A DNA stretch of 5,275 nucleotides from Bacteroidales bacterium (lineage in GTDB: Bacteria; Bacteroidota; Bacteroidia; Bacteroidales; GCA-2748055): NCBI GenBank assembly GCA_024763595.1, contig JANTFK010000278.1, forward strand, positions 1 to 5,275. The letters run 5' to 3'. Below are positions 1-5,275 of this stretch, piece after piece; the first letter of the stretch is position 1, and each line of letters starts with the position of its first letter. The notes below the pieces were generated by a model. The model made no database searches and was not told the DNA's origin. It saw only the letters and a list, made by a program, of their open reading frames with translations. The position numbers and the translations under genes are program-made.

Positions 1-863
1 GACCGGTCGCGTGTTGAAGCAAAATAGCCGGAGGATACGGAAAGATCTGATGAAAAGGAGAAATCATCAGCATTACTATTGAACGGTGGATCCAGATGCA
101 CCGGGGGCATCCACTTTCCGCCGGCTTTTCTGCAATAAAAGATATCCAGTCCTCCTAATGTTCCGGGCCGGTCGGAAGAAAAATATAGCCTTTCTCCTCC
201 AAGAATAAAAGGATACAATTCAGAAGCATCTGTATTCACCACACTACCAAGATTTACAGGAGTACTCCATGAGCCGTTTTCAAAACGGGATACCCAGATA
301 TCGGATTTCCCAAAACCTCCGGGCCGGTCGGAAGCAAAATAAAGCGTTTTGCCATCCTCACTCACGGAGGGATGAGCTGTTTCAAAAGCAGGGTCATTAA
401 CAGGGACTTCTGTTACCGGGCCCCAACTGTTCCCGCTCTTCACAACATAAAATATTCCATTGCTGTTCTTACCTGTTTTTTTTCTTTTATCAACCAAAAG
501 ATTTCGTGTAAAATAAAGGGTATGTGTCGCTTCATTATAGGCAGCGGGACCTTCATTCACAATTGAAGTTATTTCCTTGGCAAAAAGATGTGGTTGCCCC
601 CATTTTAAGCTGTCTTTCTTTTGTGCAACAAATAAATGCAGGATCCTGCTGTCATCCAATGCTTTATAATCAACAAACAAGGAAGTCTTCCGGTCTGAAG
701 AGAATAATATTCCATTCTGAAACGGGACCGGAGCCAAATCATTGTAAATCCGTGAATTTAACGGAAGCATTTTAATCGTATAGTCATTCTGGCCATACCC
801 GGCATTTACCGTCAACAATCCCATCAGGACAACTAAAATAATATGGAGGATTCCCTTTTTCAT
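1..863 (-). CDS. PD40 beta-propeller periplasmic protein, PorE/OmpA-like, 3' end outside window (partial)
   Basis: An open frame begins with ATG at 863-861 and runs without a stop to the left edge, giving 287 complete codons plus two bases. Residues 1-25 form a signal peptide (MKK, then a hydrophobic run IIILVV-like to about residue 20, with a likely cut near AGYG|Q at 24/25). No lipobox cysteine is present. From about residue 40 there are repeated beta-propeller blades of the PD40 (WD40-like) type: ILFSSDRK at 52-59, LYFTRN at 116-121, LYFASDRPGGFGKSDIW at 174-190, LYFSSDRPGTLGGLDIFY at 226-243, and the start of another, GYFASTRD, at 279-286. In Bacteroidota such propellers commonly precede an OmpA peptidoglycan-binding domain, as in PorE of the type IX secretion system. 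Here that C-terminal part would lie past the window and is not seen. PorE also carries TPRs before its propeller, and none is visible here. The start lies 5 bases after the PorP/SprF stop, so the gene is probably co-transcribed with it. Upstream there is only a weak AGAA ribosome-binding sequence. Blade assignment is firm; the exact function is inferred. Confidence 0.88.
   Translation of the reverse strand, partial: MKKGILHIILVVLMGLLTVNAGYGQNDYTIKMLPLNSRIYNDLAPVPFQNGILFSSDRKTSLFVDYKALDDSRILHLFVAQKKDSLKWGQPHLFAKEITSIVNEGPAAYNEATHTLYFTRNLLVDKRKKTGKNSNGIFYVVKSGNSWGPVTEVPVNDPAFETAHPSVSEDGKTLYFASDRPGGFGKSDIWVSRFENGSWSTPVNLGSVVNTDASELYPFILGGERLYFSSDRPGTLGGLDIFYCRKAGGKWMPPVHLDPPFNSNADDFSFSSDLSVSSGYFASTRDR
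75..374 (-). repeat. Two tandem PD40 propeller blades in the partial propeller gene
   Basis: Residues 164-206 and 217-263 of the propeller protein are successive blades. Each has a predicted strand, then LYF[AS]SDRPG, then a G-x-x-DI[WF] turn. The SDRPG motifs are 52 residues apart. At DNA level an identical 17-base segment recurs at 162-178 and 318-334 (156 bases, i.e. 52 codons, apart), so the blades are in frame. The conserved SDRPG motif is characteristic of PD40 repeats. Confidence 0.8.
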
Positions 864-868
864 TTCTA

Positions 869-1828
869 TTAGAAGTACCGTGGATTGGAAGCGTTTATTT
901 TGTATCCAAATTCATATCTTAAAATAATTTCATGAACGCCATTCATGCTGGAGTTCAGGTTTCCAAGCGTATAATCGTATGAATATCCCAACATTAACTG
1001 TGGAGTAATATAAAGCTGTATATTCCCCAGCACAACCGGATTCGGATAGGATCCTCCGAACCGGTATCCGCCACCAAGCCATATCCGGTTATCCAGCAAA
1101 ATAAAGTTGGAGTTCAAATCAACCATAAGCGCATCATAATCTGTTCTGTATCGCACCATAGCAGAGGGCCTCCATTTAAAAGAGGGACTATTTCCAACAA
1201 TGACCCCGGAAGAAAACAGGTAGGTATAATCTGCAGGAAGAAAGGAGAGTTGCAAATTAAAGGTTGAATCAGAACCAACCGAAGAATAATTAATCATCTC
1301 GGGAATTGAAAATCCTACGTAGAATTTCTTTGAATAATAATACATTCCAAATCCGATTGAAGGCCGTATTCTCCGATTATCGGATGCTAAAAAGGCCGGA
1401 TCTGTTGGATCAGCCAGCCCACTTTGCAGGGCAATAAGATCTTCATTCATCATGGCCATACCAGCCTTCATTCCCAGGGACATTTTCCCCAGCCCCATTC
1501 TGAACCTGAAAGCATAATTCACTGAGGCCTGGGTATTTTTCACCAGCCCATATGACTGATTTAACATTAGAACTCCCAAAGCCACCCGATCGTTCTTTAA
1601 AGGGAAGTGCGCACTAAAAACCTGACTGTCAGGGGATCCGTCAACTCCCGTCCATTTCTTACGGTATTGTCCAAGCAGGCTCAGTGTTTCCCGGCTGCCT
1701 GTATAGCCCGGATTGACCACCAGTCCGTTTATCCAATACTGGCTATAGGACTCATCATTCTGCTGAGCCCATCCGGGTGCGGTGAAAAGCATCCAGAAAA
1801 CCAACCCTATTTTTAAACTGTTTTTCAA
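869..1828 (-). CDS. Type IX secretion system membrane protein, PorP/SprF family
   Basis: The 319-residue product has the usual length for this family. It has a signal peptide at residues 1-21 (MKNSLK, then a hydrophobic stretch, cut after GWA|QQ). A family signature follows: QYWINGLVVNPGYTGSRE at 30-47, then QYRKKWTGVDGSPDSQ at 54-69 and HFPL at 74-77. The rest alternates short beta strands as in an outer-membrane barrel. It ends with GYSYDYTLGNLNSSMNGVHE (281-300), the strand IILRYEFGYK and a terminal NPRYF, all typical of PorP/SprF. In Flavobacterium johnsoniae, SprF is required for secretion of the adhesin SprB. Family members generally sit directly beside a cargo with a type B C-terminal domain, which is the case here. 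The start is TTG at 1828-1826: the same frame has a stop (TAA) at 1846-1844 and no ATG or GTG between. The next start, an ATG at codon 13, would remove most of the signal peptide. The gene begins one base after the cargo stop. Role as the dedicated partner of that cargo is inferred from family and position. Confidence 0.93.
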   Translation of the reverse strand: MKNSLKIGLVFWMLFTAPGWAQQNDESYSQYWINGLVVNPGYTGSRETLSLLGQYRKKWTGVDGSPDSQVFSAHFPLKNDRVALGVLMLNQSYGLVKNTQASVNYAFRFRMGLGKMSLGMKAGMAMMNEDLIALQSGLADPTDPAFLASDNRRIRPSIGFGMYYYSKKFYVGFSIPEMINYSSVGSDSTFNLQLSFLPADYTYLFSSGVIVGNSPSFKWRPSAMVRYRTDYDALMVDLNSNFILLDNRIWLGGGYRFGGSYPNPVVLGNIQLYITPQLMLGYSYDYTLGNLNSSMNGVHEIILRYEFGYKINASNPRYF

Positions 1829-1829
1829 T

Positions 1830-4800
1830 TTACTTACTTCCTTTTATAACAATGTACCCTGTAAAAGTTTTCGGATGGTTCCCCTCAACCCGGAGAATAT
1901 AATAATAGGTATCGTCTGGTAAGGGATTTTCATGCATATCGGTTCCGTCCCATCCCTCCGGAAAATTGCCGGAACTCATAAAATTTTCAGTACGGAATAC
2001 AACATTCCCTCCTCGGGTAAATACAGTAAGTACATTGGGGACATTGCCCACATTTTCAATTCTGAAAAAATCATTTTGACCGGGAGTAACCCGGGGTGAA
2101 ATTCCAACCGGAATGAACGGTTTTTCCAAAACAGTAATGGTACGGCTGGAAGTTTCATCCGGACACGTTCCATTTCTAATGACTAATTCAACCGTGTTAT
2201 TGCCCCAGTCAAGATTCTCAAGCAATACAGTTTGAGCAGTATCGTTATTAAATGTGCCACTGCCTTCCGTCAGGCTCCATTTAATAGCACCCACTCTTGG
2301 TACTGAAAAACTTGCAGATAAGACTATATCGTTGGCAAATGCTTCAAGGGTAGTGTCATTTAACGGCAGGATAACAGAAGGAGACGGAGGTTCCCAAAGT
2401 GTCAGGAGCCCCTGGTCGGCAACATCCGGACATATTCCTTTAATTGCAGACGAGACCGTCCATGTGAGCGTATAGGATCCCTCTATGGCAGAAACCCCTG
2501 ATTGGGCCTGTGCCGGATCGGTAAACGTAATTTCCGGTGGTCCCGACCAGATGCCCGATCCAAAATTCAAAACAGGATTCAGTGTAGTGGACAAACCGCA
2601 GTTTTCCAAAGGTAAGCCTGCATTTGCAACAGGAGGTCTTACAGCAACTATTTTACCATTCCCGCTGATCAATTCTGCATTGCAACCAAAAGTGTCTTTA
2701 ATGGAATCAATTTGATATTGCAATGTAGTAAATGGTGTACTACCGGAAAATGAATAGAGGGCCCGTACGTCAATATTCGCGGGAGATGCATTTAGTCCGG
2801 TGTAGGTCGAATCCCATCCCTGATCATTACTCAACCACACATCCCACGGAGCATTTGTACTCATAATTAGGGTAACCATTCCTGTTGAACCATTACAAAC
2901 CGTATCCTGACCGGTTGCCAAATCGGAGATCGTAACGTTAAAAACCGGATGAATATCAATAAATATCGGCGTGGCAGAAGTATCAATACAAGAATTGGGA
3001 GCAAAGGTTGATGTGATAATTCTTTTGAAATAAGTTGGCACGGAAAGATCTGCCGGGTTTATAGATTCACTCGTTTCTCCCGGGACATTGCTATAGGTGA
3101 TGTCATCGTTACTGAACAGCCATTGGAAAGAATAGGTTCCCGCCCCGGCTCCTCCTGAATAAGCCGTTCCTGTAAGCTGCGCAGGAGCCGTTCCTTTACA
3201 AATGGTAGTATCACGTCCAATGGTATTCCCTAAGATCAGTGGATAAACAGTTATGTTTACAGCTCCTGAGGTATCAAGACATGCTGTAGAAGAAGTAATA
3301 GCCCGTTTGTAAAACCAGTGTTGTGTTGAAGCAGTTCCATGACTTAAGACCGGAGGTTGAAATGACTCTGAGTTCCCACCTGCAGCAGCGTATGAGATGT
3401 CATCTGTACTTACCAGCCAATTATACAGGTAGCTTCCGGAGCCGCCTGAAACAGGATTTCCCGCGCCTGTAACCAGCGATTGCGGTTGGTCCCCGTCACA
3501 AATAGCCTGGTCAGCTTCAATTACATTTGTTATAGAGGGTAAATAGTTTAATATTCCCAGGGTAATGGTATCGGGGCATCCAATTCCGGAGCTTACAATA
3601 CGTCTGTAATCAACCCTTGTTATGGCTGCTGTCGTTAAAACCGGGGGAAGGTAAAAATACTGATTGTTGGTTCCCTGGGCATTCACCCAAAGATTACCGG
3701 TTGCGGTACTTTTTTCCTGCCACAAATATACATAACTTCCCGGGCCGTTGCCTCCTGTTGGCAGTTTTGGTGCGGAAAATACCGTATCCGGAATAAGTCC
3801 GGAACAAACCGAATCGTTATAAAAAATAGTATCGTGAATAATTTTAGGTTGAACAATGATAGTCACTTCCTTGCTGATGTCGGTAATTTGCACGGGCCCC
3901 GGAGAATCCTGAACAGTTCGCCTGTAATAAGTGGTATCTACCAGTGGAGCAACCGGTGCATAATCTTTTGTGTTTCCTCCAGGTTCGGGATTCCAGGCAA
4001 GTTTATCATTGCTGCTTTCCCACAGGTAAGTATATGGAGACACTCCTCCTTTGGGTTCAGTTCCAACAAGGATTGGGGACAAATCCCCTTCACAGATAGT
4101 ATCTGTTTGAAGCAGGGTTACGGATGAAAATACAGTGTTAAAAAGAAAACCTGTGAGGGGTAATTTCAACCCTGGTTGAACAATCCCGTCAAAGCCATCC
4201 GAACCGGATTCAAAACCGCATCCTCCTGCAAGAGCGAAGCCCCCGGCTCCAAGTGTAACATCAGATCTGATTTTCGCATTTGCTCCGGCATACCAGATCA
4301 ATCCACCACCTCCACCACCTCCGGCACCGGTACAATTGGATCCATTTGTTGACCCGCCCGAACCACCTTTGGCTTCCACATTTAATGAATCTGCATAGGA
4401 ATTTACACTCAATAAAATTGAGCCACCGGCTCCACCACCACCTCCACTACCATTTACCGGGCCTGCAACAGAATTTCCATTAGCCCTAATATAATAATTA
4501 TTCGCAACCAGGGTCCCTGTCATGATAATGACTATTCCTCCCCCTTCTCCACCGGCAGTGGCAGTTGTACCACCAAATTGAGTTCCTGAGCCGCCTCCAC
4601 CTCCCATAAACACGAGATTTAAAGTTTCCCAGTTTATGCTGGATGGAATATCTTTACCTCCTATGCCGCCAATATCCTGTTGTGGAACACATGCATTGGA
4701 TTCAGTACCTCCCAGGCCCCCGGCACCCATGTTGCCACCACCTCCTCCTCCGGCCATGTTGGCATTACCACCACCTCCTCCGTTATACAAAGCACCACGC

Positions 4801-5275
4801 CCCTGGTTGAATAATGTACCCAGTGGGACACCCGTGCCTGAGTTGGTTGCTATACCTTCTCCTTTATACCCTGCTGAATCTGTTCCCGCCGAAAAATAAT
4901 AATTTTGATAAGCTGCATCCACCATTCCACAATCCCCATTACCTGAAACCGGAATACCTCCGGCAAATCCTTTACTACTTACGTCAATATCAGCATTAAG
5001 AGTAAGGGTCCCACCTACCATAAAAGCCAGCACACCTCCTGTGCCGGACGTGCTGTCCCAGGGTTGACAGGTAATATCCCCGGTCACAATGGCATTATTA
5101 TAGCCGGGCACCCGGACTAATTGTACTGAGCCGGCCGGGTCATAAACATTACTCAGGTTGGTAACAAAAGTGATCTGGTTTCCGGTAACACTCAAAATAA
5201 TGATAAATTCATACCTTCCGGCAGAATTAACATTCTGAAGAATTCCAAAACTTGAAGTATTGAAATTAATAATAT
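1830..5275 (-). CDS. Large secreted surface protein with glycine-rich beta coils, Ig-like modules and type IX gliding-associated C-terminal domain (5' partial)
   Basis: The frame ends at TAA 1832-1830 and stays open to the right edge: 26 further codons and two bases precede the TTG at 5195, reading through AGRYEFIIILSVTGNQITF. The TTG is therefore an internal leucine and the start and signal peptide are outside the window. At least 1147 residues are encoded. Residue numbers here count that TTG as 1. Order: short N-terminal segment (1-50); four beta-coil units separated by glycine tracts (53-80, 219-245, 257-281, 297-319); four clear Ig-like modules (358-452, 453-554, 555-654, 655-753) and a degenerate fifth (754-853); two PKD/Ig-like segments (854-935, 936-1024); C-terminal sorting domain (1025-1121). 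The C-terminal domain marks it as type IX cargo. Its downstream PorP/SprF neighbour, one base away, is the expected partner. The likely site of action is the cell surface. Adhesion or gliding is inference; no enzymatic motif was seen. The protein could equally be a surface matrix component. Confidence 0.9.
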   Translation of the reverse strand, partial: IINFNTSSFGILQNVNSAGRYEFIIILSVTGNQITFVTNLSNVYDPAGSVQLVRVPGYNNAIVTGDITCQPWDSTSGTGGVLAFMVGGTLTLNADIDVSSKGFAGGIPVSGNGDCGMVDAAYQNYYFSAGTDSAGYKGEGIATNSGTGVPLGTLFNQGRGALYNGGGGGNANMAGGGGGGNMGAGGLGGTESNACVPQQDIGGIGGKDIPSSINWETLNLVFMGGGGGSGTQFGGTTATAGGEGGGIVIIMTGTLVANNYYIRANGNSVAGPVNGSGGGGGAGGSILLSVNSYADSLNVEAKGGSGGSTNGSNCTGAGGGGGGGLIWYAGANAKIRSDVTLGAGGFALAGGCGFESGSDGFDGIVQPGLKLPLTGFLFNTVFSSVTLLQTDTICEGDLSPILVGTEPKGGVSPYTYLWESSNDKLAWNPEPGGNTKDYAPVAPLVDTTYYRRTVQDSPGPVQITDISKEVTIIVQPKIIHDTIFYNDSVCSGLIPDTVFSAPKLPTGGNGPGSYVYLWQEKSTATGNLWVNAQGTNNQYFYLPPVLTTAAITRVDYRRIVSSGIGCPDTITLGILNYLPSITNVIEADQAICDGDQPQSLVTGAGNPVSGGSGSYLYNWLVSTDDISYAAAGGNSESFQPPVLSHGTASTQHWFYKRAITSSTACLDTSGAVNITVYPLILGNTIGRDTTICKGTAPAQLTGTAYSGGAGAGTYSFQWLFSNDDITYSNVPGETSESINPADLSVPTYFKRIITSTFAPNSCIDTSATPIFIDIHPVFNVTISDLATGQDTVCNGSTGMVTLIMSTNAPWDVWLSNDQGWDSTYTGLNASPANIDVRALYSFSGSTPFTTLQYQIDSIKDTFGCNAELISGNGKIVAVRPPVANAGLPLENCGLSTTLNPVLNFGSGIWSGPPEITFTDPAQAQSGVSAIEGSYTLTWTVSSAIKGICPDVADQGLLTLWEPPSPSVILPLNDTTLEAFANDIVLSASFSVPRVGAIKWSLTEGSGTFNNDTAQTVLLENLDWGNNTVELVIRNGTCPDETSSRTITVLEKPFIPVGISPRVTPGQNDFFRIENVGNVPNVLTVFTRGGNVVFRTENFMSSGNFPEGWDGTDMHENPLPDDTYYYILRVEGNHPKTFTGYIVIKGSK
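1833..2123 (-). other. Gliding-motility-associated type IX sorting domain (type B, CHU_C-like) at the end of the large protein
   Basis: These codons encode residues 1025-1121, the last 97. The order of landmarks matches the family: a proline-rich lead FIPVGISP, an ND pair followed by aromatic residues (QNDFFRI), a central strand with VFTRGGNVVF, then WDGTDM with PLPDDTYYYILRV and a final GYIVIKGS. In the family the usual forms are SPNGDG-x-ND and F-N-RWG-N-x-VY. Here the first reads SPRVTPGQND and the tryptophan of RWG is a glycine, so the domain is a divergent member. Known type B domains are recognised by PorP/SprF partners and lead to secretion and surface attachment. Confidence 0.88.
1837..1845 (-). 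promoter_or_regulatory. Shine-Dalgarno site for the PorP/SprF TTG start
   Basis: Read on the minus strand the site is AAAAGGAAG, eight bases before the TTG at 1828. It lies inside the last codons of the upstream surface-protein gene (the codons for KGS near its stop), so the ribosome-binding site is embedded in the preceding gene. This supports TTG as the true start and suggests coupled translation. Strong Shine-Dalgarno sites are not the rule in Bacteroidota, so this one is notable. Confidence 0.6.
2124..2636 (-). other. Two PKD/Ig-like segments preceding the sorting domain
   Basis: Residues 854-935 begin RPPVANAG and run through GIWSGPPE and YTLTWTVSS, the pattern of PKD/Ig-like beta sandwiches common in Bacteroidota surface proteins. 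Cysteines 866 and 922 are 56 apart and could pair. Residues 936-1024 (VILPLNDTTLEAF, GAIKWSLTEGSG, NTVELVIRNGTCPD) look like a second sandwich with a single cysteine at 1011. Domain borders are approximate and no precise family is claimed. Confidence 0.55.
2637..2936 (-). repeat. Degenerate fifth Ig-like module
   Basis: Residues 754-853 keep the DTVCNG start of the preceding modules and a second cysteine 71 residues later (767 and 838). They lose the SGG-x-G and Y-x-W landmarks. The segment has instead WDVWLSNDQGWDS. It may be a diverged copy or a different beta sandwich with the same cysteine frame. Confidence 0.45.
2937..4124 (-). repeat. Four tandem Ig-like modules of 95-102 residues
   Basis: Module limits by residue are 358-452, 453-554, 555-654 and 655-753 (bases 4124-3840, 3839-3534, 3533-3234, 3233-2937). 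Each starts with a D-x-x-[IV]-C-x-G element (TDTICEG, NDSVCSG, DQAICDG, DTTICKG), continues with a glycine stretch then Y-x-[YF]-x-W, a P-[PAV] element before TYYRR/DYRR/WFYKR/TYFKR, and a closing strand ending in a Y/H/Q-P pair. Modules 2-4 have a second cysteine 70-76 residues after the first (464/540, 566/639, 666/736), placed as for a disulfide. The copies are diverged at both protein and DNA level, so these are old duplications. They resemble Ig-like repeats of Bacteroidota surface proteins; no named family is asserted. Confidence 0.75.
4176..4784 (-). repeat. Poly-glycine-interrupted region of the large protein
   Basis: Residues 138-340 contain glycine runs of four to seven at about 139-143, 149-154, 198-202, 251-255 and 292-298, alternating with serine, asparagine and alanine. 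The plus strand correspondingly carries CCACCACCTCC-type triplet tracts, for example at 4303-4324, 4735-4748 and 4768-4781. The last two share the same 14 bases, 33 bases (11 codons) apart. Such tracts give flexible or polyglycine-type linkers and could be prone to length change. Confidence 0.75.
4239..5039 (-). repeat. Four beta-coil repeat units set between glycine tracts
   Basis: Units at residues 53-80, 219-245, 257-281 and 297-319 (bases 5039-4956, 4541-4461, 4427-4353, 4307-4239) share one pattern: GG, an alternating hydrophobic strand (VLAFMV, IVIIMT, SILLSV, LIWYAG), a short turn, a second strand (ADIDVS, YYIRAN, LNVEAK, SDVTLG) and a closing glycine. The spacing between units is filled by the glycine tracts. 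This is consistent with successive coils of a beta-solenoid or with stacked hairpins; the fold is inferred from the pattern only. Confidence 0.5.

Noticed and set aside
372..775. Two overlapping plus-strand open frames
   Set aside because: They lie antisense to the propeller gene, whose minus-strand frame is continuous with a signal peptide and PD40 motifs; the plus-strand peptides show no recognisable features.
864..868. Possible terminator or promoter between the PorP/SprF and propeller genes
   Set aside because: Only five bases separate the genes and no hairpin with a T-run was seen; co-transcription is simpler.
1976..2173. Minus-strand open frame in a second reading frame within the C-terminal domain region
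   Set aside because: Overlaps the sorting domain in another frame and has no meaningful motif; a shadow frame.
4303..4324. Short CCA/CCT tandem array resembling a non-coding microsatellite
   Set aside because: It is in frame with and fully accounted for by glycine codons of the large protein, so it is listed as part of the coding repeat, not as a separate element.
4280..4483. Plus-strand open frame coding a histidine/leucine-rich peptide
   Set aside because: Out-of-frame reading of the same CCA/CCT triplet tracts antisense to the large gene; no ribosome-binding site or domain.
4636..4899. Plus-strand open frame coding a proline-rich peptide opposite the glycine tracts
   Set aside because: It is the complement of glycine codons in the large minus-strand gene; the composition is fully explained by that and it has no homologous features.

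Overview
The window is a compact, single-strand (minus) fragment of a Bacteroidota (Bacteroidetes) chromosome. The assignment rests on protein families that are essentially restricted to that phylum: a secreted protein ending in a gliding-motility-associated (type B, CHU_C-like) type IX secretion C-terminal domain, a PorP/SprF-family outer-membrane protein, and a PD40 beta-propeller protein of the PorE/OmpA-like kind. The exact taxon cannot be read from the sequence.

Layout in transcription order (right to left). From 5275 to 1830 lies the 3' part of a very large surface protein. Its reading frame is open to the right edge, so the true start is outside the window. It runs through an N-terminal region of beta-strand coils interrupted by poly-glycine tracts (about 5039-4176), four recognisable Ig-like modules of about 100 residues and a fifth degenerate one (4124-2637), two PKD/Ig-like segments (2636-2124), and a C-terminal sorting domain (2123-1833). 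One base after its stop codon a TTG codon starts the PorP/SprF-family gene (1828-869). Five bases after that gene's stop, an ATG at 863 starts a PD40 beta-propeller protein that runs off the left edge. No stretch of 300 bases is free of coding sequence, and no RNA gene, mobile element, CRISPR array, promoter or terminator is visible.

Working together: the tight spacing (1 bp and 5 bp) implies one transcript with coupled translation. By analogy with SprB-SprF of Flavobacterium johnsoniae, the big protein is the likely cargo of the type IX system. The PorP/SprF protein would be its dedicated outer-membrane partner, needed for type B C-terminal-domain cargo. The PD40 protein would be a periplasmic accessory, often peptidoglycan-anchored through an OmpA domain that would lie beyond the window. 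The role of the cargo (adhesin, gliding or surface matrix) is inference. The most unusual features are the glycine-interrupted beta-coil region and the divergent C-terminal sorting motif.
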